Notes under the pieces: generated by a model
Database searches by the model: none
Seen by the model: only the letters and a program-made list of their open reading frames with translations
What the model was told of the DNA's origin: nothing
Shown: piece after piece, positions 1-11,635 of the stretch
Numbering within the stretch: the first letter of the stretch is position 1
Layout: each line of letters opens with the position of its first letter
Assembly: GCA_963922205.1 (NCBI GenBank)
Contig: CAWUHX010000089.1
Coordinates: 806,001-870,000 of the forward strand
Direction of reading: 5' to 3'
Origin: Romanomermis culicivorax
Taxonomy: Eukaryota > Nematoda > Enoplea > Mermithida > Mermithidae
Length of the DNA: 64,000 bases
Translations under genes and position numbers: made by a program

Positions 1-249
1 AACGAAATAAAAAATATTTCGGATAATTACATATATCTCAACTAAGAAGCAACCAATTTCAGCGCACGATAGTGAATTTTGCATAATTATCTGTTGTCTT
101 TAAAATAGCGTTGCGATATTTGAATATCACTTGCGTTTTTTCATTTCGGTATCATGGTTTACTGTAGCCAAAAATTTCAAATTCGTCTATGATAGTTACG
201 AAACTTTTCAGGGCGGGTTATCTCACTTGGCGTGAATCATTTCACGTCC
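1..249. other. AT-rich sequence, no gene seen
   Basis: AT-rich DNA with no convincing coding signal on either strand. It ends at the left terminus of the element that starts at 250, next to the proposed target duplication GTCC. Confidence 0.5.
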
Positions 250-1238
250 CACTGTTTTTTTCCCCAAATCGTGCTTTTTCGGGAAAAAAAATTCGGAAAG
301 GGGAAAAAAATTTTGGGCTCTTTCCCCATTTGGGGAAGAAAATTTTGGGGATCGAATACAGAAAAGATGCATTTTGGTGCATTTTAGAATGTCATAATCT
401 CAAAATTTTCCGGCGCTTCACGCCGTTTATAACTTTAATAATCATTATTATGCATTACTTAGCTCAGGCGCGGCATTTAGCACGTCTACCTTCATTTATC
501 ATATAATCTATAATAGTTTTCATCATCTTGAACGTATTATCTCATGTTTTCATTGGTAATCTTCAATATTTTATCATGATATTTAATGAAGATTCGCATT
601 TTTTCCTTTTGAGAAAGATCAATACGTCAAGTCTCTAAGCTTTTTGATGCAATTATTTCTTTTCTAACGTAAAATCAATTTAAATGCTCCATGGAAATAT
701 CTTTCGGAAATTTGTACTCTGCTTACTCATATATTTTCGACCAAGTATGAGAGTTTACAAATAAATTATACTGGTTTTAAAATTTTTCAAGTAAAATTAT
801 AGAAATTACGACTTTTGAACACAAAATTTAAATCTACTTCTTGAAATGAACGTTCAGAAAATTGATTTTCCAGCGTCGCAAAATATCAATTTGAGTTTCC
901 AGCGTCGCAAAATACCCTTTTGAGTTCTCACTTGTCATCATAGAGGACTTGACCATCGATTTCTCATGTAATTCAAAGTCATTATGCTTTTGGATAGTTT
1001 GCTTGAAAGTTTGTTCCAATGCTTGTAGATTAAACTTTGAACTCGAAAATTTCAATTTTTTCCTCAATTTTGATGAATTAACGAGTCTAAGAACACCAGA
1101 AGGCTTGAAAAAGCCCAAAAACACGTAAATAAAGCGTCTGTGAGCATTTTTAAGCGAAAAAACGACTTCGGGAAAATGGGGAAAAAAATTTTGATCCCTT
1201 TCCCCATTTGGGGAAAAGGCCCGGGGAAAAAAACAGTG
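250..1238. mobile_element. Non-autonomous DNA element, CCCC-word family
   Basis: The element begins CACTGTTTTTTTCCCC and ends GGGGAAAAAAACAGTG, a 16-bp perfect terminal inverted repeat. The flanks read GTCC on both sides, a candidate 4-bp target duplication. Inside, CCCC/GGGG recurs as palindromes (CCCCATTTGGGG near 323-336 and 1202-1213), followed by a GGCGC..GCC hairpin near 413. There is no transposase ORF; the open frames are low-complexity shadows. Related, more diverged copies lie at 44639-45590, 36879-37770 and 3060-3660, and the LTR retrotransposon is inserted in another. The superfamily was not assigned. Confidence 0.75.
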
Positions 1239-1391
1239 GTCCTACTGAACTCTACCACACGAAACTTAGATTTTCTGGTCGAAAAAAGAATGCTGATTCC
1301 AAATCTAGCTTTGCTTTTTTGCAATATGCAGTATCTTCAGAGCTATCTGTTCCGGAATACGAGCTATCCAACTATCACCTGAATCGACGTG

Positions 1392-1610
1392 TCGGCGCAA
1401 AGCGCCGAAAATTTTTTACATTTTCAGCCCCTAAGACGTCTAAAAATCAAGGAAATTTAATGTTTGACCAGCCAAAAATTTTGTGCCAATTGGCACAAAC
1501 GCTCAAAATTTTTTGTGCCATTCCAAATTTTTTTGTGCCAAAAACCATGTTTCGGCACAAAAAAACACTGGTCCGTCCGTGCACAAAAAAAAAACGCTGT
1601 TGCTGCTTGG
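1392..1610. repeat. GTGCC-word element fragment with CACTG end
   Basis: It starts at a CGGCGC..GCGCCG hairpin and runs through the conserved stretch CAGCCCCTAAGACGTC to GTGCCAATTGGCAC, two further GTGCC words and the terminus ...GGCACAAAAAAACACTG at 1570. Immediately after comes GTGCACAAAAAAAAAACGCTG, the end of a third word family. The same hairpin-to-terminus module recurs at 11636-11820, 12315-12460, 14440-14625 and 15290-15467, in both orientations. Confidence 0.65.
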
Positions 1611-1615
1611 TCATC

Positions 1616-1760
1616 GGCTACAGTAGTCTACATCGGTTCTGTGAGTCTTGACAAAGCTGCAGCTCTTGATTCTCAGGCATATCTACTGACAAAATTAACC
1701 GGCATTGGCATGCAGGACAACGTTCTATTACAGCAATTTACCAGTATAAGTAAAGGATAA
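1616..1760 (+). CDS. Possible terminal exon of an unidentified gene
   Basis: The plus frame ending at the TAA at 1758-1760 reads like real protein rather than repeat: about 45 residues with balanced composition, including the stretches VVYIGSVSLDKAAALDSQ and LLTKLTGIGMQDNVLLQQF. The upstream part of the same frame is transposon sequence, so the exon must start somewhere near 1616-1635; a CTACAG at about 1619-1624 is a possible acceptor. The stop lies 84 bp from the MBF1 stop, so the two genes would be convergent. I do not recognise the protein, and earlier exons would lie left of the window or beyond the repeats. Confidence 0.35.
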
Positions 1761-1843
1761 ATTTGCATAAAAAGGACGCAAGCGTTAGAAATATCAGCGA
1801 AAATCACAAAACGGCTGCTGGTCACAAAATTATCAAATTTGCA

Positions 1844-2628
1844 TCACTTCTTTTCGTCCTTTTTTGGAGCACCCCTGGCCGGCAAAGGTTGCCCTTTCTC
1901 CTTGCCGCGCAATCGAATGCCCAACGCTCTTTCCAATTTGCTCAAAATTTGTTGATTAGCCACCGCTTTGCCCGACTCGTATTCGTTGATAATCGATTGT
2001 TTTTCACAAATTTGCTTGGCCAGATCGTTCTGCGTCCAATTTTTAGTCGCTCTTCCTTGCTGAATTAAACGTCCGACATCCTAAAGAGTATAAAGTAGAA
2101 ATTTGACTATTCTTTATACAACTAGGGATATCTTAGAATACGCACGAGAAATTCATTTTCCGTTGCTTGGAAATGATGGACGCAACAAAAATTAAAGAAG
2201 TAATTTTCAATTGATTAAAAATGTTTTAAAAGAACGCTAAACTTATTCAAAACAAAATTGAGGTAAAATATGCTCATAAAAATTTGACTTTAGATAGATA
2301 TAGGAAACAATTTTTCAGTTATTCTGCTGGTCGCTCCCGCACAAAAACCTTTTTCCATCAATTACAGTAATAAGATGGACAGCAAAATGCATACCAATCC
2401 CACGTCTTTGTGATGTAATTCTTCCGTTTCTCGATCCAATTGAGCCACGTTTTTCGTCGTTTGATGTTGCCTGTTTGTCGCAGCGTTAAATTTTTTCGAC
2501 GTATCGATTTGTTGGCCGCTCCTTTGGGCTTGATTTATGGCTTGTTGCGTTCGCAATTCGCTTGGTTTGGGCGCTTTCTTTTTCAATACAGTCACGCTAT
2601 CCCAATGTGAATCGGATTGCAAATTCAT
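1844..2628 (-). CDS. MBF1: Multiprotein-bridging factor 1 (EDF1 orthologue)
   Basis: Two exons, 2628-2395 and 2080-1844, encode 156 residues. The donor is TTG|GTATGC, the acceptor CTCTTTAG, and the 314-nt intron is in phase 0. The N-terminal MBF1 domain shows [15 protein letters not shown] and the hallmark [10 protein letters not shown] (about residues 7-76). The second exon is the Cro/C1-type helix-turn-helix ([30 protein letters not shown]) ending in the basic tail [17 protein letters not shown]1 links sequence-specific activators to TBP and also acts at collided ribosomes (family knowledge). The start chosen is the ATG at 2628, giving [10 protein letters not shown]; an open frame continues upstream from a TTG but has no ATG. 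Length and order match animal MBF1. No frame break is seen. Confidence 0.95.
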
Positions 2629-3059
2629 GTTAGCCAATTTTAATTGTTCTTTAATGAAAAATAATATATTTGTATAAAAATGTTCTGAAAAATGAAATAA
2701 CTGAAAAATACAGCGGACTAAAAAAGGTTTAGAGAGCTCAGGCGACTATTTTATGGGTGGGGCGATCGATAGCCTAACATTTTAGAGGGTATAGGTTCGT
2801 TGGAGGAAAAGATTCTTATTCTTCCACCTAAAAGTCCGAAAACCTAAAGTATGGCGGAGAGAACCACCATCGATTTGACTGATAAAAAAAATTCCATCGT
2901 TAATTTAATTGGTTGAAAAAAGTTCTGTCATCAATTTGATTGGTTGGAAAAATGTAGTTTACTGCATCTTAACGGCGACTAAGCCTGAGACAAAGCCAGA
3001 AAATTTGTTCAAAAAAAACTGAACAAAATCGATACTTTTTTCGACCAATCAAACTCAAA
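2629..3059. other. MBF1 upstream region
   Basis: AT-rich DNA upstream of MBF1. It contains two near-identical short stretches around TCAATTTGATTGGTTG (near 2870-2950). No TATA box or operator can be argued with confidence, and no coding signal is seen. Confidence 0.4.
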
Positions 3060-3790
3060 ATTTTCCGGCGCTTCGCGCCGGTTATAACTTAAATAATCAT
3101 TATTATTTATTACCAAGCTCAGGCGCAACTTTTAGCATGTCTACCTGCACTTACCATTCAATGTATAATAGTTTTCATCATCTTAAACGTACTATTTCAT
3201 GTTTAATTGGCAATCTTGAATATTTTATCTTTATATTTAATGAGGATCCGAAGTTTTTCCTTCATTTTTTTAGAAAGATCAACACAAGTTTCTGAACCTT
3301 TTGATGCATTTGTTCCTTTCTTGACGTAAATTGAATTCAAAAGCTTCATATGGAAGTATTTTTGGAAAACTCATCACTTTTCGGCCAAATTCATGAAAAG
3401 GTTACGGACAAATTACTGGTTTCAAAATTTTTCGAATGATAAATTTCTAGAAATAACGATTTAAGAACACAAAATTTAAATCTAATTCATGTTCAAAAAA
3501 CTGATTATCAGAATGCTTTAAAAAGCTCAAAACACTTAAATAAAGCGTCTATGAGCATTTTTAAGCGAAAAAAACGAGTTCTGGATAATAAAGAGAAAGA
3601 TTTCGACCCTATTCCCTATTTGGAAAGAAGGCCGGCCGAAAAAAAACGGAATGACGCGTTTCTGTGGAATTTCTAGTCATTATTTACGTGTTTCCTTAGT
3701 AACTCATAGAATTTTAAGATGAAAAATTGTAGTCAAAAAATTTTCCACATGTGGAAAAAAAATTGAAAAAAAAGTTCGTGGAAAAAAACA
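3060..3790. repeat. Degenerate CCCC/CCAC-word element remnants
   Basis: It starts with the hairpin CCGGCGCTTCGCGCCGG at about 3065 and follows the internal order of the 250-1238 element (TCATGTTT, the AATCTTGAATATTTTAT region, GCGTCTATGAGCATTTTTAAGCG) to a decayed end near 3640. Then a CCAC-word end follows (CCACATGTGG and GTGGAAAAAAACAGTGG, 3748-3790). No coding sequence is seen. Confidence 0.55.
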
Positions 3791-4575
3791 GTGGCCAAAA
3801 ACATACCTTCTTGACTGAACAGCCGCGTGGCTGTGGAGCAAAAATATACTTTTTTGGCTAAACAGGCACGCGACTGTGACGAGTATAGTTGAGTAAACAT
3901 TTCTTTCTGTTCAAAAATTACCTGGTGAATTCATGCAGTTATACAGCACCGTCAGGGTTTTTTTGCACAGGCCAAGTTGCAATGTGCAACCTGTGGAAAA
4001 ATGTTGGTTACACAGAAAAGTTTCTGTTTGCTCAATCTAAAATCAATAAATTTGATTAGTTTTATCGAGAAAAAAATCATCGTAAACTAGCTTTCATGTA
4101 TTTCATTCGATGGGCGTCGGTTTCAGGCTTTTAAAACACAATTTTCTGAGTTTCGGAGAGAAAATAAAAAGATTAATATGACTTGATTAGAGTAATTTTT
4201 CAGGAATTCCAATATTCTAGAACGCTGGAAAATTAATCTTTCCGGCTTTTATTTCCCAGACAGAAGCTTTGATAATTTAATGAATTTTCAGTAGGACGAA
4301 GTAAAATTCAAAAACTAGGCAAGCGACTGAAAATTTCTAGCATTTCTACACACAAAATGTTTTAATCACATAGAAGTCAAAATTTTTATGAAGATCATAA
4401 ATAGATTTTGGGAAAATGACCGAGGAAAGGGTTAGTTTTCATCAAATTCGTCAAAAACGATACAGGATGAAACATTTACTCATGATATGTTGTTGATTAG
4501 ATAGAATCTATAAGCACTAACTAGAATGACATTTTCTAACCGCGCATTAGAATAATCTAAAAAATTATAAATGAA
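3791..4575. repeat. AGCC-word and GCAC-word element remnants
   Basis: From 3791 the sequence carries AGCC/GGCT words (AACAGCCGCGTGGCTGTGG). At 3955 an end CAGGGTTTTTTTGCAC follows, with GCAC/GTGC words (TTGCAATGTGCAACC). The remainder to 4575 is closely matched by 7205-7800 (for example GGAATTCCAATATTCTAGAACGCTGGAAAA), so it is an internal repeat rather than unique sequence. Confidence 0.5.
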
Positions 4576-4921
4576 TTGGAAAATTTCCACTTTTTTCCAT
4601 TAGAACGCATAAAACTGCATCTCCGGACAGAAAATCATTATAACCTAATCAAAAGATCAGTCAGGCCTCAAGTTGCACTGTGCAACTCGATAGAAAAATT
4701 TGGTTGCAGAGCCCAAAATTTGGTTGCTGTGTGCAAAAAAACCCTGAGCGCCGTGGTTTTTGCACACAGCAACCAAATTTCGGGCTGTGCAACCAAATTT
4801 TCTCTGCCAAGTTACACAGTGCAACTTGAGGTCTAACTGCTCTTTTGATTAGGTTATAGGGTTTTCTGTCCGGAGATGCATTTTTATGCGTTCTAAAATG
4901 GAAAAAAGTGAAAATTTTCCG
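4576..4921. repeat. 345-bp fold-back (near-perfect palindrome)
   Basis: The left arm (GGAAAATTTCCACTTTTTTCC ... CTCCGGACAGAAAATCATTATAACCTAATCAAAAG) returns in reverse complement as the right arm (CTTTTGATTAGGTTATAGGG ... CTGTCCGGAGATGC ... GGAAAAAAGTGAAAATTTTCC). The centre lies near 4745 between the GTGCAAAAAAACCCTG and GGTTTTTGCACAC ends of two oppositely oriented GCAC-word elements. Both arms hold CAAGTTGCACTGTGCAAC-type palindromes. The two arms of about 160 bp can form a long hairpin. The ORF reading across it is a shadow. Confidence 0.75.
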
Positions 4922-5149
4922 GCGCTTCCAGGGTTGGGGAAAAACCCATTTTCAAAATTTAGAATTTGGGTTTTTTAGGGTTTTTTATGAATTTTTCTGG
5001 GTTGAATTTGAATTTCAGAATTATGGATCTGAATTAAGTATGGAAGGAAAGCAAATACAACATATCTTAAGTTTTATTCTTCATACTGCAAACCATTTTC
5101 ATATCGTTTTTCCTGATTTTAAGCAAGAATACAGATTCCTTATCATAAC

Positions 5150-8100
5150 AAATAAAATAACATACTAATGCACCGTCAAAAAAATTTTTGGCATTGAATT
5201 TTATGAAGACTAGCTTTTCGACTGATGCAGATGGCAATCGATTATGCAACTTGCTGTGAACAAAGCCAAATGTTGAAAAATTACGCTCTATGACGCAGTG
5301 GACACCAAAATGGAAAACACGTGATTATAACATGACAAAATAAATTCCGCTTGCTCGCCATCAATAGCCTTAAAAAACGTACTCTCAAGGCAATTTTTTG
5401 AAGCGAGAGCCACGTTTTGCCTTCCATCAACCATGCATAGCAGATTTTTGGCCGCTCTCCAGCATTTTGTAACAAAACGTATTTTTTCATCATCTTCACT
5501 TGCCGAGATCATTTATTCATTGAGTTGCTTGTAAATTGTGTTTTTGCACGCTGAAAAGAAGTTTGATGTTTCTTTCTCCAACATTCATACTGCTTACAGC
5601 CATTCAACCAGAATACTTGGTTGGTGGCCCATTTTCAACTCATTTTTGAACCCAAAAAGCCGTCAGCAGCCTTTCTCCAGTGGGTCTGCTGTCTCCCTCA
5701 AAATTTTAGGGCTGCTCAAGCTCAAGTCATCTCACCAAATGCTGATGGCTGTGAGCAGACTTAAGCAGTCACAAGTAATGCTGTCACCAGCACTGCTCAA
5801 ACACTCATGGGCAGTAAAATCTGCCTAATGTTCAGATAAACTACCGAATCAAATCATTTTCAGCCAAAAGACAATTCAAACATAGGTTAAATTTATTGAA
5901 TATGAATCTTTAGCCTTTCGATTATAATAAGTCAACTCAACAGAATAGCCATATGAACTGAATCGAATAAAGCTAAGAAGTCTCCTGAATTTAAAATTTA
6001 CGATAGCATTCGATTTGTTTGTTGTGTGATCTCATCTCAACCCTGTTGTCAGGTCAGTGTCAGAAAAGACTGCATTGCAGTTACTAAAGTTGGCTCAACT
6101 CTCATTTTGATTGAACGAAACGGAAAAAAATGAATTTTTTTAAAAACCCAAAAACCAGAAATGTCCAATTTTCCAACCCAAAAAGCCAGAAACCCAATGC
6201 CCGCCAACCCTGCAATGAATATTATATATTTCCTTTTCGCATATTTGACCCAAACGCTAATAATTTCTCTTCGAACAGTGTATTAGTATCGTTGCAGCAA
6301 ACTTTATAGGCTGTCAAGACTGATGAGCGTAGAAATTCTGAATATTCTCTGTTCATTCAGTCAGATTCGAATTTGAAACTGAAATTCTTACTTTTTGTGT
6401 TTGATTGATTGTAATAGAAAAATCGGTATCGTTGATAATGGTACAGTGTTTCGATTGAAAATCAACACTATTTTCAACTTTATTTTCTCTAGACCCTTAC
6501 AGGTTGTTAAATATATACATAACATAAATATTCGTAGTCGAAAATTGAATCAATTTGAACTTCTCCTGACTCTGTTCCAAAATTGGTTAGGAGTCCTGAG
6601 CAATTTTAGAGCTATGTAGTATTTAAATTTTCTCAGCATTCCATTTGTTTTGGGGATTTCGTGAACAATTTTGTTGCAGTTTTTTTATCTCACTGACATG
6701 GTTAGCTGAAAAAATAGTTTTTTTTATCTCACTGACATGGTTAGCTGAAAAATAGGAAAAATTTACAAAAAATTAATGCGTTAAACGTTAACTTTTTATC
6801 AAACTGTTGGCCTAAAACTTTTTCGATTTTTTCAGTACGTTTCTAGTTTAAAAAAATTTTGTGCCATTGGCACAAATTTTTTTGGCCTCTTGTGCCATTT
6901 AGCACAAATGTCTGTGCACAAAAAAAACACTGCCAAATAGCCGTCTGCGGCTGTTTAGCCAAAACATTATTTTTGGCTAAACAGCCGCGCCGTTTGTTAG
7001 CAAACTTGGCAAAACAGCCGTGTGGCTGTGGAGCCGAAATACATACCTTTTTGGCTAAACAGCGACGTGACTGCGACGAGTATAGCTGAGAACAGTTTTT
7101 TCTGTTCAAAACTTAATAAAAGGAAAACAGAGTTTTTTTGCACAGGCCGGGTTGCAATATGCAACTTGGGGAAAAATTTTGGTTGCACAGATAAATTTTT
7201 GGTTGCACGCTCTAAAATCGATAAATTTGCTTAAATATATCGGAAAAACCATCGCAAATTAGTTTTCTTGCATTTGATTCGATCCCCATCGGTTTTAGGC
7301 ATTTAAAACCCAATTTTCTGAATTTTGCAGAGAGAATGAAAAGATTAATATGACTAGACTAGAGTAGTGTGTTCGGCGCGTAGCGCCGCAAATCCTTCAG
7401 AATTTCAATATTCTAGAACGCTGGAAAATGAATCTTTTCACCTTTTATTTCCCAGACAGAAGGTTTGATTTCTCAGTGAATCAATTGAATTTTCAGTCAG
7501 ACAAATCAAAATTCAAAAACAAGGCAAGCGATTAAGAATTTGGATCTCTCAATCGGCAAAAATTTCTCGCATTGCCTTACACTCGAAATGTTTTCATTAC
7601 ATGAAATTCGAAATTTTTATGAAGATCGCAAGAAATTTTTGGGAAAATGACCGAGAAAAATGTTAGTTTTCATCAAATTCGTTATAAAACAATACAGGAT
7701 CAAACATGTATCCATAGTATGTTGATTACTGGAACCTATAGACACTAACTAGAACGATCTTTTCTAACCGCGCACTGGAATAATATAAAAAATTATAAGT
7801 GAATTTAAATCCGGCGCGAAGCGCCCAGGGTTGGCGGACATGGGGTTTTTGGGTTGATGGATGTTTTGGGGTTGGAAAGTTGGACATTTCTGGGTTTTTG
7901 GGTTTTTTAAGAGAAAAAATCATTTTTTCCATTTTGTTCCCAGGAATAAAGTTTCTTCCTGATTTAACAATCAAAATGAGAGTCGAGCCATCTTTAGTAA
8001 CTGCAATGCAGTCTTTTCTGACACTGACATGACAACAGAGTTGAGATGAGATCACACAACAAACAAATCAAATGCTATCGTAAATTTTCAATTCAGTTCA

Positions 8101-8912
8101 TATGACTATTCTGTTGAGTTGACTTATTCTAATCGAAAAGCTAAAGATTCATATTCAATAAATTTAACCTATGTTTGAATTGTCTTTTGGCTGAAGTTGA
8201 TTTGATTCGGTAGTTTATCTGAACATTAGGCAGATTTTACTGCCCATGAGTGTCTGAGCAGTGCTTGTGAGCAATACACAGCATTACTTGTGACTGCTTA
8301 AGTCTGCTCACAGCCATTAGCATTTGGTGAGATGACTTGAGCTTGAGCAGCCCTGAAATTTTGAGGGAGACAGCAGACCCACTGGAGAAAGGTTGCTGAC
8401 GGCTTTTTGGGTTCAAAAATGAGTTGAAAATGGACCACCAACCAATTATTCTGGTTGAATGGCTGTAAGCAGTATGAATGTTGAAGAAAGAAACATCAAA
8501 CTTCTTTTCAGCCTGCAAAAACACAATTTACAAGCAACTCAATAAATAAATGATCTCGGCAAGTGAAGATGATGAAAAAATACGTTTTGCTACAAAATGC
8601 TGGAGAGCGGCCAAAAATCTGCTATGCATGGTTGATGGAAGGCAAAACGTGGCTCTCGTTTCAAAAAATTGCGTTGAGAAAACGTTTTTTAAGACTATTG
8701 ATGGCGAGCAAGCGAAATTTATTGTCATGTTATAATCACATGTTTTCCATTTTGGTGTCCACTGCGTCATAGAGCGTAATTTTTCAACATTTGGTTTTGT
8801 TCACAGAAAGTTGCATAATCGATTGCAATCTGCATCAGTCGGAAAGCTAGTCTTCATAAAATTCAATGCCAAAAATTTTTTTGACGGTGATTAGTATATG
8901 ATTTTATTTGGG
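5150..8912. mobile_element. Composite element with 1-kb inverted arms
   Basis: The left arm 5150-6205 and right arm 7825-8912 are reverse complements over about 1.05 kb at high identity (for example GCACCGTCAAAAAAATTTTTGGC against GCCAAAAATTTTTTTGACGGTG). Each arm has a coding-like stretch: minus 5288-5512 and plus 8550-8735 share RFVTKCWRAAKNLLCMVDG or its close variant RFATKCWRAAKNLLCMVDG. The two copies differ by substitutions and small indels, so the inversion is not recent. I do not recognise the protein; it may be a transposase fragment. The spacer 6206-7824 holds other repeats. Confidence 0.65.
6206..7824. repeat. Spacer of the inverted composite, nested word elements
   Basis: Its first part (6240-6620) resembles 12480-12760 (ATATTTGACCCAAACG, GAACAGTGTATTAGTATCGTTG), a shared internal repeat. 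At 6720 a 34-bp segment (TTTTTTATCTCACTGACATGGTTAGCTGAAAA) is duplicated in tandem. From 6855 come GTGCC words (GTGCCATTGGCAC), then CACTG plus AGCC words (6931-7060), GCAC words (7135-7205) and a CGGCGCGTAGCGCCG hairpin at 7373. No gene is supported. Confidence 0.5.
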
Positions 8913-9130
8913 CAGGGGCTATGCGGTGCCCGGTGCTCTATAACAGTATTCCATTATTTTTTTATTCAGCGCCCGGTGCTGCATAACCAAGCAGGGCTAT
9001 GCAGCGCACGGCGCTCTATAACAGTATTTCATTATTTTTTTATTCAGCGCCTGGCGCTGCATTTTTTTTTTTTTGAATTAAATATCTTTATTGGCCAAGA
9101 GGGGGTATCAAAAAAGGCCTGGTCTTACGG
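8909..9130. repeat. Two tandem units with GC-rich ends
   Basis: Two units of about 75-80 bp follow each other: GGGGCTATGCGGTGCCCGGTGCTC...TTTATTCAGCGCCCGGTGCTGC, then AGGGCTATGCAGCGCACGGCGCTC...TTTATTCAGCGCCTGGCGCTGC. Each contains TAACAGTATTYCATTATTTTTTTATTC. A partial third end (TTCAGAGCCGGGCGCTAGTGCCCGG) is at 9230-9255. The GC-rich ends can pair as hairpins. No coding signal. Confidence 0.6.
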
Positions 9131-9354
9131 CCCGCGAGGATAACAAAAAAAACTATACAATAATGTCCAGCAATATAAAAACTTGCATGTAATTTATCTG
9201 GATTAACCAAGCGTTATGATTTTTTTTATTCAGAGCCGGGCGCTAGTGCCCGGTGACGATAGCTGCAGTAATCGATACTTAAATCATAATATGCTGAAAA
9301 TACTAACCTAATCAGCGATATTAGTGAACGAAAGTCAAAAGTAATAGGGACCGC

Positions 9355-9545
9355 TTGCACCAGTGATCATACCCATACCTGTAAGACCTTCGACCAGTTG
9401 GGGGAGGGGGTAGAAAAAAGTCGAATTTTTTCCCAAAAAAAGCCAGAAAAAATACACTTTTTTGCAAATTTTTTTCATTTTCTAAACTGGGGGGAGGTTG
9501 GGTGATGTTGGGTACATGGTTGGCCAAGTTGGCCAATACGTGTAA
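9355..9545. mobile_element. G-run element remnant
   Basis: A short copy of the family described at 35926-36335. It carries ACCTGTAAGACCTTCGACCAGTTGGGGG, then the shared core GTCGAATTTTTTCCCAAAAAAAG, CACTTTTTTGCAAATTTTTTTC and GGTTGGCCAAGTTGGCC. It lacks a clear right terminal repeat. Confidence 0.5.
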
Positions 9546-9559
9546 GATCAATTATGCAA

Positions 9560-11630
9560 TAGATACATTTTCAAACCTGTGGATATGATAAACATACTTT
9601 TTTCATACTGACCACGAACTTCAAAAAAATATCCAATAGCACTTCTAAAAGTGTCCCCTAACTCATTTCCTTCAAATTGGCTTACCAATTATGACACTCC
9701 CCAAAGTTTTGTGTACCACCTGTGGCCATTTTTGTCTCATTTCGCCAGTAAGTCATTCTTACTGGGGTGGTGAATGAATATCCAAACATGAGACTGCGGT
9801 AATATCCCGTTTCCCCCTATGAGTTGCTCTGCTTAGAGCCTTACAGTAGATGATTTCGCTTGAATAATGTAGGGAGAAAAAATTTGTTGCGGACTTGACA
9901 CAGAATTACAGAGAATTTTAGCTTGCGGATAATAACAATTTTCCAAGCAACTTTATCTGTAAGGGAAGATTTACTGACCTTCGCAGGTCATATTATGCAA
10001 AATTTTAGTTTTCCATTCATGAGATCAAAACGCACTTCAACATTCTTTGCGTGATAAGAAATACATTATTACACTCTTTTTACATGTTATAAACAAGAAT
10101 GAGAACACTACTGAAACACTAGAAAATCAACTTTTCTAAAAGTTGTTGATGCAAGCGGACACCACTGAGTATGTGAGAGGTACGACTCAACCACCATACT
10201 TGTGAATTGTGCAAGTAGCCCCAGATCAAAAATTGAGTCAGGGCCAGTTTGATTGGAAAACTGGCTAACAGTACAGAGAAAAAAATTATGTTCAACATGA
10301 TAATTTCATCTTTATTTTGTTCAAGCGTCCAGACTGTCCCATAGGGATGGGTAGGAGGGGGTATTACATACCCCTACCCGAAGTCCTAAGAATTGATCAC
10401 TGGGTGGCTAGTTTTGTCAAAACCGGTGCATTTATATTGGACATTTAGCTAATCTGAAAATCTGAGCTTGGGAGCACTTGATAGACTCTGAAATAAGCCC
10501 GACAATCAACTTTGATTGTATTTTGTCTATTTTCTTCGGAATAAATGTACTACAGCCGGTTTTCTAACCTGATTTGGCTTGGCAAAGATGGAGAGGATTT
10601 GAGAACCAACCGAATTCCTGTATGGACTGACTACAGATAAACCCATATTGTTTTTGAAAGTATATGCGATTGTTATGGTAGCATGCTCTTTCATGTTAGA
10701 GTCATGCACAGGGTTAGACAATGAGAGAAGTTCATGCTGGTTGAAGAATCCAAATTTTTGGTTGGGGGCCAGATCTCTGATCTTCGGTTGTCTATCATCA
10801 ATCCAAAATAAATATGATTTTTACCGTTTTGCCCATTTCTAGCTGATTTTTTTTGTTATCCAGTTGGCTGACCGCAGTGTCTGGCTGATTGAAAACATCA
10901 GTACATCGCTCATGCCTAGTGACTTGCTACATGGTCATCTCAGTTCATTTTAACATACACTATTCAAAGCTCACACATGAAAATTCACAAAATTAAATTA
11001 TCAAATTAAGCCTCTTCCTTGAACTTCAGTTTTGAGAATTATGTTGTTACGTCTTATAATCACTCATGTCAAAGTTTCATGAATGCGGAAATCCATAGGC
11101 AACTCCTAGAATAGTTCAGGAATCACTGGCATACCAGTAATTGGGGGAGGGCTGGGCGGGACCTCCATCCCTAACTTGGTCGAACCCTATACCCATCGGA
11201 ACCCACACCCTCAACTTGGTCAACCTTCGGGTAAGATTAATACTTCTAGCTGCCATTTTAAGGCTCCCTGACTAGTCTTAGATGATACAGGGAGCTTCCA
11301 GCAGTTTTTTACATAAGTTATTTCGATGCACCAAACATTTTAAAGAATTAAACCAGAAAAAAACTACTAAAAAACCATAGAAAAACCAAAAAAACCATAA
11401 AAAATCACTAAAAAACCATAATGTCGAAATTTCAAAAGTTTGGTTTTTGCCAACCCTGGTTCGACCAAGTTGGAGATGGGGTCCCCCAACCTGCCCCCAA
11501 TTACAGGTATTATGTTGCATTTGATTTTCTTTTATACTTAATTCAGATCCACAATTGTGAAATAAAAAAAACCCTGATTAAACATCAAATTCGAAATTTT
11601 GAAAATGGGTTTTTTTTCCCAACCCTGATT
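9560..11630. other. Repeat-bearing intergenic DNA, no gene recognised
   Basis: I see no exon set that I can support here. Short segments such as GGGGGTATTACATACCCCTACCC (10357) and AATATCCCGTTTCCCCCTATGAGTTGCTCTG (9800) have relatives near 18740 and 20770, so part of this is dispersed repeat. An open minus frame at 10527-10721 (including MGLSVVSPYRNSVGSQILS) looks mildly protein-like but cannot be placed in a family. Poly-A-rich stretches with ACCAAAAAAACC motifs lie at 11345-11420. Confidence 0.4.
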
Positions 11631-11635
11631 CATTG

